Below are positions 8,222-16,194 of a stretch of DNA of 64,000 bases, piece by piece. The translations under genes and the position numbers were made by a program. Source of the stretch: Clostridium saudiense (GTDB lineage: Bacteria > Bacillota > Clostridia > Clostridiales > Clostridiaceae). The stretch spans positions 23,487-87,486 of the forward strand of contig NZ_CBYM010000014.1 of the NCBI RefSeq assembly GCF_000577815.1, read 5' to 3'. The notes below the pieces were generated by a model, which was not told the origin of the DNA, made no database searches, and was given only the letters and a program-made list of their open reading frames with translations. Position 1 is the stretch's first letter. Each line of letters starts with the position of its first letter.

Positions 8222-8331
8222 TATCTAAATAGTTTTATGCATTTTTTATCATCTATTTTATATACGCTTCCTTGAGTACCTTTTCCTAATAGTTGTAGTT
8301 CATTTATATTTATATTTTCGTATATTTTCAT
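8221..8331 (-). pseudogene. Protein-kinase-like N-terminal fragment fused to the phosphoesterase remnant
   Basis: ATG at 8331 (minus strand), preceded by AAGGTG, starts a 36-codon frame containing LLGKGTQGSVYKIDDKKCIK and then stopping. This is the glycine-rich loop and the beta-3 strand with a Lys, as found in Ser/Thr protein-kinase-like proteins. The frame stops exactly where phosphoesterase sequence begins in another frame. The intact start and ribosome binding site suggest the 36-residue peptide may still be made. Kinase assignment rests on one motif. Confidence 0.6.
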
Positions 8332-8485
8332 ATTGCACCTTAAAAGAATTAATAATATTAATATATGAAATGAAAAGGATAAGGTTAATATAGAGAAAGA
8401 GATATGTTACTTATGTCATGCTAAGAAATATTTACTAAAATTAAGTGAAATGGTAAAATCATATATGAAAATAAAATATGTTCTT

Positions 8486-8505
8486 TATAATTATCCTATA
8501 GGATA
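8486..8505 (+). promoter_or_regulatory. -10 box and 14-bp palindrome upstream of the dehydrogenase gene
   Basis: TATAAT (8486-8491) is followed at once by the perfect palindrome TATCCTATAGGATA (8492-8505), at the expected transcription start and about 50 bp before the coding region. The placement suits an operator. No convincing -35 box is visible, so the promoter may need an activator. Confidence 0.45.
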
Positions 8506-8555
8506 TAAAAATAGGGGCGAAGTATAAATGAAAGACAGAAAGGTAGGCAGTAAAT

Positions 8556-9509
8556 ATGCTAATAAAAAATAGTAAAGTTGCAATTATAGGGGCTGGGAAT
8601 GTAGGTGTGACTACAGCCTTTTGTTTACAAAATCAGGGGCTTTGTGATGAAATTATATTAATAGATATAAATAGGGATAAAGCATTAGGTGAAGTTCTTG
8701 ATTTAAATCATGCAGGTGCATTTATGAATAGAAATGTAAAAATAAGTGTAGGAGATTATAAAGATTGTAAGGATGCTGATATTGTAGTAATGACAGCTTC
8801 TGCACCTATGGCAATTACAGATAATGATCGTTTAAAAATGTTAGAAAAATCTCAAAACATAGTTAAATCAGTTGTAGATTCTGTAATGGAAAGTGGATTT
8901 GAAGGGATTTTTATCGTAGTATCTAATCCAGTTGATATTATGACTTATTATACATGGAAAATATCAGGTCTTCCGAAGAATCAAGTTATTGGAAGCGGAA
9001 CAACTTTAGATACAGCTAGACTTAAATATTACTTAGCAAAACGTATAGATGTTGATCCAAGAAGTGTTGAGGCATTTGTTATAGGAGAACACGGTGATAG
9101 TGAGCTTGTATCTTGGAGCACTGTTACAGTAGGCGGAAAAGATTTTGAAAGTATTGTAAGAGATAATAAAGAGAGAGTTGGGGTAGAACCATATGATTCT
9201 CTTGAAGAAGAAACTATTAAAGGGGGATGGGAAATATTCCATAAAAAAGGAAACACATCTTATGGGATTGCAGCATCTGTAGCTGGAATAGTAAAAACTA
9301 TTTTACATAATGAAAATAGAATCTTACCAGTATCTACTTTATTGTCTGGAGAGTATAATGAACATGATATTTTTATAAGTGTGCCAGCAATAATTGATCG
9401 CCAAGGAGTAAAGGAAATTGTTGAATTAAATTTAACAGAAGAGGAACAAAGAAATTTCGATAATTCATGTAAAATAGTACGTGATAAATATAAAGAGCTT
9501 AATTTTTAG
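8556..9509 (+). CDS. L-lactate dehydrogenase / L-2-hydroxyacid dehydrogenase family
   Basis: A 317-residue NAD-dependent dehydrogenase of the LDH/MDH family. It has the Rossmann motif GAGNVG (residues 12-17), Asp37 after the second strand for NAD preference, catalytic His179 in IGEHGDS, and substrate carboxylate Arg155 in LDTARL. Arg92 in the mobile loop corresponds to LDH Arg109. The residue that sets specificity (Gln in lactate and Arg in malate dehydrogenases, position 102 in LDH numbering) appears to be Met85 in ASAPMAITDNDR. The substrate may therefore be a larger or more hydrophobic 2-oxo acid rather than pyruvate. ATG 8556 follows AGGTAGG. The gene is monocistronic, with a palindrome at its promoter. 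Confidence 0.75.
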   Translation: MLIKNSKVAIIGAGNVGVTTAFCLQNQGLCDEIILIDINRDKALGEVLDLNHAGAFMNRNVKISVGDYKDCKDADIVVMTASAPMAITDNDRLKMLEKSQNIVKSVVDSVMESGFEGIFIVVSNPVDIMTYYTWKISGLPKNQVIGSGTTLDTARLKYYLAKRIDVDPRSVEAFVIGEHGDSELVSWSTVTVGGKDFESIVRDNKERVGVEPYDSLEEETIKGGWEIFHKKGNTSYGIAASVAGIVKTILHNENRILPVSTLLSGEYNEHDIFISVPAIIDRQGVKEIVELNLTEEEQRNFDNSCKIVRDKYKELNF

Positions 9510-9564
9510 TATTTGGTTATTCTAGAAGTTAAAGAAAATTATAGAAATAAATATGTTTTATATA

Positions 9565-9607
9565 AAAAAGAAATCTTAGCTGAAAAAAGCAACTAAGATT
9601 TCTTTTT
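9565..9607. terminator. Bidirectional terminator between convergent genes
   Basis: AAAAAGAAATCTTAG (9565-9579) pairs with CTAAGATTTCTTTTT (9593-9607). It has an A-run before and a T-run after, so it serves both the dehydrogenase gene and the minus-strand exchanger. Confidence 0.85.
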
Positions 9608-9618
9608 ATTTATAAATA

Positions 9619-10572
9619 TTATCTAATTATTGTATAACTCATATAAACTATATAAATTCCTACTAAAATAATGCCATGTTTTTTTAATAGAGAATAATCT
9701 TTTTTCATAAATAGATATAATAGTATTGTTATACATAACATAAAAATAATATCTATTAATGCTAAAGTACTAATTGTTATTGGGGAAATGAAAGTAGCTA
9801 GCCCTAAAACTAGTAATATGTTAAATATATTTGATCCAATTACATTTCCAATTGCAATTTCAGTTTCACCTTTCTTTATTGCAACTATAGAAGTAACAAA
9901 TTCAGGTAATGATGTTCCAATAGCAACAATAGTTAAACCAACTAAATTTGCACTCATACCGAATAAAGTTGCAATGGAAGTAGCAGAATCAACAACCATA
10001 TCTCCACCTATAACAATACCTAAAATTCCTATTACACTTAAAATAACAGTTTTTAATATTGGAGTTTGTGTAGTAGTATCACTTTCAGCTAAGGCAATTT
10101 CATTATCAGATGAACTATCTAAATTTGTTGCAGATTTGGCCATTTTAACTGTGGAATATAAAAAGTATACAAAAACAATTAATAATATTAATCCTTCAAT
10201 TCTGCTTATATATTTATTAATTCCAAATACTAAAAGCAAACCACTTACAATTAATAAAAAAGGTGTATCCTTTTTTATTGTATTTTTTTGTACAGGTAGC
10301 TTAGATATTAGTGAAGAAACACCAAGAACTACAAGAATATTAAAAAAGTTTGAACCAACTACATTAGCTACGCTCATATCGTTTTGCCCAGATAATGAAG
10401 ATGTAATACTTACAGCAGCCTCAGGAGCACTTGTCCCCATTGCAACTATGGTAAGTCCTATTATCATTGATGGAATATTAAATTTTCTTGCTATAGAAGC
10501 AGCTCCATCAACAAATAAATCAGCTCCTTTTATAAGAAAAAAGAAACCTATAATTAAAAGAATAAATGACAT
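9619..10572 (-). CDS. CaCA family calcium/sodium:proton antiporter (YrbG-like)
   Basis: A 317-residue membrane protein with two homologous halves. Each half has an alpha repeat, GTSAPEAAVSI and GTSLPEFVTSI, that supplies the ion-binding Glu. Each is followed by a glycine/asparagine block, GSNFFNILVVLG and GSNIFNILLVLG. This is the pattern of cation/Ca2+ exchangers. About ten helices are visible, with a charged central loop. The start is ATG at 10572 on the minus strand behind GGAGGATATACT; an upstream in-frame ATG at 10626 lacks a site. The gene is transcribed alone toward the dehydrogenase gene. Ion specificity is inferred only from family. Confidence 0.88.
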   Translation of the reverse strand: MSFILLIIGFFFLIKGADLFVDGAASIARKFNIPSMIIGLTIVAMGTSAPEAAVSITSSLSGQNDMSVANVVGSNFFNILVVLGVSSLISKLPVQKNTIKKDTPFLLIVSGLLLVFGINKYISRIEGLILLIVFVYFLYSTVKMAKSATNLDSSSDNEIALAESDTTTQTPILKTVILSVIGILGIVIGGDMVVDSATSIATLFGMSANLVGLTIVAIGTSLPEFVTSIVAIKKGETEIAIGNVIGSNIFNILLVLGLATFISPITISTLALIDIIFMLCITILLYLFMKKDYSLLKKHGIILVGIYIVYMSYTIIR

Positions 10573-10840
10573 AGTATATCCTCCAAAAATTTGATAAAAA
10601 TTATGTGCTAAATAGAAAGATATCATATGAAAGGTAAAGTTACAAATTTTTTTTATGATTAAACTTAAAAAATAATATTTTTTCTTATCTTATGAGGTTT
10701 GATTTTATATAACTTATATAAAGGGTTAGTTTATGAATACATAGATTATTTTATAAAGGTAGATTTTATAATTAATAAGTTTTCATAAGTTTGTTTTAGT
10801 ATACTAATTAAAGGCAAAAAAAATAGAGATCGTATTTATA
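10573..10840. other. Gene-free AT-rich region
   Basis: Between the CaCA gene and the coiled-coil gene, both on the minus strand. I see no open frame with a ribosome binding site on either strand and no structured RNA apart from the hairpin at its right edge. It should contain the promoter of the CaCA gene, but no clear -35/-10 pair stands out. Confidence 0.4.
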
Positions 10841-10890
10841 AATTTTACAGACTACTAATACTATTTATTAGAGGTCTGTAAAATCTATTT
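10841..10890 (-). terminator. Intrinsic terminator after the coiled-coil membrane protein gene
   Basis: AATTTTACAGAC (10841-10852) pairs with GTCTGTAAAAT (10874-10884). It sits 20-70 bp beyond the minus-strand stop at 10909. On the minus strand the hairpin is followed by T-rich DNA. Confidence 0.7.
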
Positions 10891-10908
10891 TTAATTTAAA
10901 TTAGATAA

Positions 10909-11706
10909 TTATCTAGTAACTTCATCAACTATAAAAGCTGGTATAGTCATTTCGGCACCTAAAACTGTGGTATAAGTCATATTACCAGCAGATGAACCTT
11001 TAAAGTATATATAGTCATTTTCTAATAAAGTTTCAGTTTTTATGCTATCATCAATTTCAACTAGCATTATAGTATCATAGTTTCCGTTTATTGCTACTCT
11101 GTATTGAGTATATCCATTACCATTCATGACTTGAATAATTTTACCTTCGAATTGACCTAGTGTTCCGATTTTACCCTCTCTAGCTATGTCTTCCCAAGTT
11201 AGACCAGTTTCATATTTATGAGCTTCAGCTTCTTTAGCAGCGGCTTCTTCTTGTGCTTTCTTTTCAGCAGCAGCCTTTTCTTCAGCCTCTTTTTTTGCTT
11301 TTTCCTCAGCTTCTTTTTGGGCCTTTTCTTGCGCAATTCTTTCTTCTTCGGCTTTACGTTCCTCTTCTTTCATTTCAAACCAAGGAGCAGCTTCTTCTAC
11401 CTTTTTTGTAAGGAGTGAGTTTTCTTCCTCTAAGTCTTTAATAGATTTTTTTAACTCAGTTACTTTTTCATTAAGTGATTCACCATATTCCTTGGAGCTT
11501 TCATAGAGAGAATTTAAAGTTTTGTATTCTTCAGTTCCTTCTACAGGTGTTGAAAAAATAACGTTTACAATTAGTGCTAAAACAAAACCTAAAGCTATTA
11601 ATCCTAATCTTTTAGAATAAATAATTACTACATTTAAGAAATCTTCTTTAGTAGCTCCGATAATCCAATCTGTGAAATCTTCTTTTATTTCACTAAATTT
11701 TTTCAT
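10909..11706 (-). CDS. Membrane-anchored coiled-coil protein with C-terminal beta-rich domain
   Basis: 265 residues from ATG 11706 (minus strand) behind TTGGAGGTTAAT; an upstream ATG at 11763 has no site. Order: an amphipathic N-terminus, one membrane segment (about residues 32-50), and a long Glu/Lys/Ala-rich coiled coil (about residues 60-165, with EEKAAAEKKAQEEAAAKEAE near its end). A globular C-terminal domain follows (GLTWEDIAREGKIGTLGQFE onward, about 90 residues), probably extracytoplasmic. Similar C-terminal domains occur in small Firmicutes surface or lipoproteins of unknown role. I cannot give a function. The gene is monocistronic and divergent from the trehalose operon. Confidence 0.7.
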   Translation of the reverse strand: MKKFSEIKEDFTDWIIGATKEDFLNVVIIYSKRLGLIALGFVLALIVNVIFSTPVEGTEEYKTLNSLYESSKEYGESLNEKVTELKKSIKDLEEENSLLTKKVEEAAPWFEMKEEERKAEEERIAQEKAQKEAEEKAKKEAEEKAAAEKKAQEEAAAKEAEAHKYETGLTWEDIAREGKIGTLGQFEGKIIQVMNGNGYTQYRVAINGNYDTIMLVEIDDSIKTETLLENDYIYFKGSSAGNMTYTTVLGAEMTIPAFIVDEVTR

Positions 11707-11824
11707 ATTAACCTCCAAGTAAGTGCTAATAGAGTATATGAAAATACATATAAAATAATTCATTTTGAGAATACTTATAAAATATATAAATCAAATATTT
11801 TTAAGAAAATGATTACAAAATGTG

Positions 11825-11914
11825 TTGACAAACATATACGTACAAGTTATTATTGATACATAGACAAGATGTACGTACAGGTTGTTGATAGCGTAGGACA
11901 ATAATATGCGTACA
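11825..11914 (+). promoter_or_regulatory. Trehalose operon promoter with three operator-like sites spaced 35 bp
   Basis: TTGACA (11825-11830), a 17-bp spacer and TATTAT (11848-11853) form a strong promoter. TATACGTACA (11835-11844) lies inside the spacer, TGTACGTACA (11870-11879, a perfect palindrome) downstream, and TATGCGTACA (11905-11914) just before the ribosome binding site. The start-to-start distances are 35 and 35 bp. The repeats share a further GGTT-like flank. These are the natural candidates for binding by the GntR-type TreR encoded at the operon's end. Confidence 0.7.
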
Positions 11915-11939
11915 GGTCATTATGTTAGGAGGTAAAAAG

Positions 11940-13382
11940 ATGGGAAAGTATATTGATGACTCAAAAGCATTACTAGAATACGTTGGCGGAAAAGAAAACA
12001 TTAGTGCAGTTACACATTGTGTAACTCGTATGAGATTTGTATTAAAGGATACAAGTAAAGCAGATAAAGAAAAAATAGAAGCATTAAAATGTGTAAAAGG
12101 AACATTTATTCAAGCTGGACAATTCCAAGTAATAATTGGAAATACAGTTACTGATTTTTACAATGACTTTGTAAAGGTTTCTGGTATTGAAGGAGTAAGT
12201 AAGGATAGTGTTAAAGATGCAGCTAAATCAAATATGAGCTTTATTCAAAAGTTAATGGCAAATTTAGCAGAGATATTTTCACCACTTATTCCAGCAATTA
12301 TAGTTGGAGGTCTTATTTTAGGATTTAGAAATATCATAGGTGATGTAAAGTTCTTCGAAGATGGAACAAAAACATTAATTGAAATATCACAATTTTGGGC
12401 AGGAACTTATAGTTTCTTATGGCTAATAGGTGAAGCGATATTCCACTTCTTACCTGTAGGAATCGTATGGGCAATTACTAAGAAGATGGGAACTACTCAA
12501 ATACTTGGTATAGTATTAGGTATTACATTAGTATCACCACAACTTTTAAATGCATATGCGGTATCAGGTGGAGCTGATATTCCATTCTGGGATTTTGGAT
12601 TTGCTAAAGTTAATATGATTGGATATCAAGCACAAGTTATTCCAGCGATATTAGCAGGGTTTGTATTAGTTTATTTAGAGAAATTCTTTAGAAAAATATC
12701 ACCAGCTGCAATTTCAATGATAATAGTGCCATTCTTTGCATTAGTACCATCAGTACTTATAGCACATACAGTACTTGGACCTATTGGTTGGAAAATTGGA
12801 GATATGATTTCAACAGTTGTTTATTCAGGATTAACTTCATCATTTAGTTGGTTATTTGCAGGTATATTTGGATTTGTTTATGCTCCATTAGTTATTACTG
12901 GTTTACATCACATGACAAATGCAATTGACCTTCAATTAATGTCACAAGTTGGTGGTACATTATTATGGCCAATGATTGCTTTATCAAATATTGCTCAAGG
13001 ATCAGCTGTACTTGCAATGATATACTTACAAAGAAAAAATGAAGAAGAAAAGCAAGTTTCAATACCAGCATGTATTTCAGCATATTTAGGTGTAACAGAA
13101 CCAGCATTGTTTGGTGTTAACTTAAAATATGGATTCCCATTTATTTGTGGAATGATTGGTTCAGGTATTGCAGCAGTAATATCAGTAGCAACAGGAGTTA
13201 TGGCAAATGCAATTGGTATAGGGGGTATTCCTGGAATACTTTCAATTCAACCTCAACATATGTTAATGTTTGCTGTAGCTATGGTAGTAGCAATAGTAAT
13301 TCCATTTGTATTAACAATAATTGTTGGAAGAAAAAAATTAGGAAATGCATCAGTAGATGCTAAAGTAAAGAAAGCTGCTTAA
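11940..13382 (+). CDS. treP: PTS trehalose-specific EIIBC component
   Basis: A 480-residue membrane permease of the glucose/sucrose PTS superfamily. The N-terminal EIIB domain has phospho-Cys27 in VTHCVTRMRF. The EIIC domain begins near residue 100 with about ten helices (FSPLIPAIIVGGLILGFRNI; ITGLHHMTNAIDLQL; VTEPALFGVNLKYGFPFI). There is no EIIA domain, so phosphate must come from a EIIA-Glc protein encoded elsewhere. The start ATG 11940 follows TTAGGAGG; ATG 11922 would overlap that site. It imports trehalose as trehalose-6-phosphate. Substrate assignment rests on the adjacent trehalose-6-phosphate hydrolase and regulator as much as on the protein. Confidence 0.9.
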   Translation: MGKYIDDSKALLEYVGGKENISAVTHCVTRMRFVLKDTSKADKEKIEALKCVKGTFIQAGQFQVIIGNTVTDFYNDFVKVSGIEGVSKDSVKDAAKSNMSFIQKLMANLAEIFSPLIPAIIVGGLILGFRNIIGDVKFFEDGTKTLIEISQFWAGTYSFLWLIGEAIFHFLPVGIVWAITKKMGTTQILGIVLGITLVSPQLLNAYAVSGGADIPFWDFGFAKVNMIGYQAQVIPAILAGFVLVYLEKFFRKISPAAISMIIVPFFALVPSVLIAHTVLGPIGWKIGDMISTVVYSGLTSSFSWLFAGIFGFVYAPLVITGLHHMTNAIDLQLMSQVGGTLLWPMIALSNIAQGSAVLAMIYLQRKNEEEKQVSIPACISAYLGVTEPALFGVNLKYGFPFICGMIGSGIAAVISVATGVMANAIGIGGIPGILSIQPQHMLMFAVAMVVAIVIPFVLTIIVGRKKLGNASVDAKVKKAA

Positions 13383-13404
13383 TAAAATATAAAAAATTAT
13401 AAAA

Positions 13405-13464
13405 GGATGATATATGAATAGTATAAAATTACTAGGCATATATCGTCCATTATTTGCTAGATAG
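13405..13464 (+). other. Intercistronic hairpin overlapping a 16-codon frame between treP and treC
   Basis: GGATGATATATG (13405-13416) pairs with CATATATCGTCC (13437-13448), with one mismatch and a 20-nt loop. There is no T-run, so it looks more like an mRNA-stability or processing element than a terminator. A small frame from ATG 13414 (MNSIKLLGIYRPLFAR) ends at 13464, just before the treC ribosome binding site. Its start sits in the hairpin and it has a modest AAAGGATG upstream. Translation of it is speculative. Confidence 0.4.
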
Positions 13465-13479
13465 AAGGAGATAGTTAAA

Positions 13480-15144
13480 ATGAAAGATTTTAGAGAAAGT
13501 GTAGTTTATCAAATATACCCTAAGTCATTTAATGATTCAAACGGAGATGGAATTGGAGATATAAACGGAGTAACAGAAAAATTAGATTATTTAAAAGAAC
13601 TTGGTGTAGATTATATATGGTTAACTCCTGTTTATGTATCTCCTCAAAAAGATAATGGATATGACGTTGCAGATTACTACAAAATAGATCCAAGAATGGG
13701 GACTATGGAAGATTTCGATAATCTTGTAGAGGAAGCAAAAAAAAGAAATATTGATATTATGTTAGATATGGTATTTAATCATACTTCTACTGAACATGAG
13801 TGGTTTAAAAAAGCTTTAAAAGGTGATAAGAAGTATAAAGATTTCTATATATTTAAGGAAGGGAAAAATAATGAACCTCCAACTAATTGGGTTTCAAAAT
13901 TTGGTGGTAATGCTTGGGAGTATGTAGAAGAGTTTAATGAATATTATCTTCACTTATTTGACGTTACACAAGGTGATTTAAATTGGGATAATGAAGAAGT
14001 AAGAAGTGAAATTTATAAAGTAGTAAACTTTTGGTTAGATAAAGGGGTAAAAGGCTTTAGATTAGATGTAATTAATCTTATTTCAAAGCCAGAAGTGTTT
14101 GAAAGTGACAATATAGGTGATGGAAGAAGATTTTATACTGATGGACCTAATATTCATAAGTATTTAAAAGAACTTAATAAAAATACATTTGGTAAGTATG
14201 AAGATATAATTACAGTTGGAGAAATGTCTTCAACATCAGTAGATAATTGTATTAAGTATTCAAATCCTGAAGAAAAAGAACTTTCAATGGTGTTTAATTT
14301 CCATCATTTAAAGGTTGACTATAAAAATGGTGATAAGTGGACAATGATGGATTTTGATTTTAAGATGTTAAAAGATATATTCAAACAATGGCAAGAGGAA
14401 ATGCAAGAGGGTAATGGATGGAGTGCAGTATTTTGGTGCAATCATGATCAACCTAGAGCAATATCTAGATTTGGAAATGATAAAAAGTATCATAATGAAA
14501 GTGGTAAAATGTTAGCAACAACTATTCATATGATGAGGGGAACTCCTTATATTTATCAAGGTGAAGAGTTTGGAATGACTAATCCTTACTTTGATTCAAT
14601 AGAAGAATATAGAGATGTTGAATCTATAAATTATTATAATATATTAAAAGAACAAGGTGAAACTGAAGAGGATATTTTAGAAATATTAAGATCAAAATCA
14701 AGAGATAATTCAAGAACTCCGATACAATGGAATAGTAAAGAAAATGCAGGGTTTACTGTAGGAACTCCATGGATACCAGTTAGTAAAATGTATAAAGAAA
14801 TAAATGCGGAAAAGGCATTAGAAAATAAGGATTCAGTATTTTACCATTATAAAAAGTTAATATCTTTAAGAAAAGAATATGATGTTATTTCAAAAGGTAA
14901 TATAGAAATGATATTAGAAGAACATAACAAAGTATTAGCTTATACAAGAAATTATGAAAATAAAACTTTAGTAGTTTTAAATAACTTCTATGGTGAAGAA
15001 ACAATGGTAAAATTACCATCAGAATTATTATGCAATGAATATAAAGTAAATACATTAATATCAAATTATTCAAATTCTAGAAAATTAAAGGAAGAAATAA
15101 TACTTAGACCATATGAGTCAATAGTTTATTATATTGAGAAATAG
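13480..15144 (+). CDS. treC: Trehalose-6-phosphate hydrolase (GH13 alpha,alpha-phosphotrehalase)
   Basis: A 554-residue cytoplasmic GH13 enzyme that splits trehalose-6-phosphate into glucose and glucose-6-phosphate. The family signatures are present in order: DNGYDVADYY, MLDMVFNHTS, GFRLDVINLI with nucleophile Asp196, TVGEMSST with acid/base Glu248, and WCNHDQPRA with Asp323. The length fits TreC/TreA (about 550). GH13 oligo-1,6-glucosidases look similar, but the placement between a trehalose PTS and a TreR-type regulator decides the assignment. ATG 13480 follows AGAAGGAG. It is the second gene of the operon, 97 bp after treP. Confidence 0.92.
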   Translation: MKDFRESVVYQIYPKSFNDSNGDGIGDINGVTEKLDYLKELGVDYIWLTPVYVSPQKDNGYDVADYYKIDPRMGTMEDFDNLVEEAKKRNIDIMLDMVFNHTSTEHEWFKKALKGDKKYKDFYIFKEGKNNEPPTNWVSKFGGNAWEYVEEFNEYYLHLFDVTQGDLNWDNEEVRSEIYKVVNFWLDKGVKGFRLDVINLISKPEVFESDNIGDGRRFYTDGPNIHKYLKELNKNTFGKYEDIITVGEMSSTSVDNCIKYSNPEEKELSMVFNFHHLKVDYKNGDKWTMMDFDFKMLKDIFKQWQEEMQEGNGWSAVFWCNHDQPRAISRFGNDKKYHNESGKMLATTIHMMRGTPYIYQGEEFGMTNPYFDSIEEYRDVESINYYNILKEQGETEEDILEILRSKSRDNSRTPIQWNSKENAGFTVGTPWIPVSKMYKEINAEKALENKDSVFYHYKKLISLRKEYDVISKGNIEMILEEHNKVLAYTRNYENKTLVVLNNFYGEETMVKLPSELLCNEYKVNTLISNYSNSRKLKEEIILRPYESIVYYIEK

Positions 15145-15178
15145 TAGATATTTATGATAAAATAACTATGGTGATGAA

Positions 15179-15889
15179 ATGGATAAGAAGTATTTAAATA
15201 TATATAACATTATAGTTAATAAAATTGAAAGTAAAGAATATGTAGCAAATGATAAATTACCTTCTGAAAAGGAATTAATGGATGAGTATAATGTCTCAAG
15301 GGATACTGTAAGAAAATCTTTAAATATGCTAGAACAAAATGGATATATTCAAAAAAGTAAAGGAAAAGGTTCATTTGTTTTAGACATAAATAAGTTTAAT
15401 TTCCCAGTTTCAGGTGTAGTTAGTCTTAAAGAGCTTAGTGAAAAGTCAGGAAGGGCTATTGAAACAACAGTTGAGGCTTTAGAGTGTATTATTCCTAAAA
15501 AAAACATTTCAAAAGGGCTTGAGATAAATGAAGATGAGAAAGTATGGAGAATAGTAAGAGCAAGAACTATAGATGGAGAAAAGGTAATATTAGATAAGGA
15601 TTACGTAGTTCAAAAATTTGTAGAAAATCTTACTGAAGATATATGCAAGAATTCTTTATATGAATATGTTGAAAATGTGTTAGGATTAAAGATAGCATAT
15701 GCAAAAAAAGAAATAACAGTTCAAAATGCTTCAGAGGAAGATAAAAAGTATTTAGATATGAAGGGCTTTGATATGATAGTAGTAGTTAAAAGCTATACAT
15801 ATTTAGATGATACAAGTTTATTTCAGTATACAGAGTCAAGACATAGGCCAGATAAATTTGTATTTGTAGATTTCGCAAGAAGACATTAA
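15179..15889 (+). CDS. treR: GntR-family trehalose operon repressor (HTH plus UTRA)
   Basis: A 236-residue regulator. An N-terminal winged helix (about residues 1-72, with KLPSEKELMDEYNVSRDTVR) is followed by a UTRA effector domain (about residues 90-235). The length and layout match TreR, whose inducer is trehalose-6-phosphate. ATG 15179 is preceded only by a weak GGTGAT, which would keep the repressor scarce. The gene is 34 bp after treC in the same operon, so it probably autoregulates through the triple operator upstream of treP. Binding to those sites is inferred. Confidence 0.88.
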   Translation: MDKKYLNIYNIIVNKIESKEYVANDKLPSEKELMDEYNVSRDTVRKSLNMLEQNGYIQKSKGKGSFVLDINKFNFPVSGVVSLKELSEKSGRAIETTVEALECIIPKKNISKGLEINEDEKVWRIVRARTIDGEKVILDKDYVVQKFVENLTEDICKNSLYEYVENVLGLKIAYAKKEITVQNASEEDKKYLDMKGFDMIVVVKSYTYLDDTSLFQYTESRHRPDKFVFVDFARRH

Positions 15890-15890
15890 T

Positions 15891-15988
15891 AAAAAGGTGC
15901 ACTTATAAATTGATACCTATAGACTAGACACTTATAAAAAAGTGTTTAAGTTTATAGATATCAGTTTACATCAGTGCACTTTTTTTTA
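15891..15988 (+). terminator. Long composite hairpin terminator of the trehalose operon
   Basis: The outer arms AAAAAGGTGCACT (15891-15903) and AGTGCACTTTTTT (15973-15985) enclose a second stem (TGATACCTATA with TATAGATATCA) and an apical stem (ACACTT with AAGTGT). Together they make an imperfect hairpin of about 98 nt ending in eight Ts. Most terminators here are under 50 nt. The rest of the gap up to 16194 is AT-rich without coding signal. Confidence 0.8.
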
Positions 15989-16194
15989 TTAATTAATTAA
16001 TAAATATATTTATTTAACTATTAAATAATTTGAATTTTCATGTAGGTAATAAAATAAATACTATAATTTTGGTGATATTTTTCGGGTATTTAAAGTAAAA
16101 GGTTAATATTATAATTAATTACATATAAAATTTAATTGTATTTTTATAATAATTAGATTATAAATTTTAACTATATAAAAGGATGGGAATAGAT

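Noticed and set aside
9788..10594. Long plus-strand open frame of 268 codons opposite the CaCA antiporter
   Set aside because: It mirrors the antiporter gene, has no ribosome binding site and reads as Pro/Thr/Ile-rich antisense of membrane helices.
11218..11418. Phe/Leu/Ser-rich plus-strand frame opposite the coiled-coil gene
   Set aside because: It is the antisense of GAA/GCT-rich coiled-coil codons, with no start signal.
12895..13363. Open frames on either strand within treP
   Set aside because: They are shadows of the treP frame; the low-complexity text such as repeated Ser/Asn/Tyr is typical of a shifted frame.
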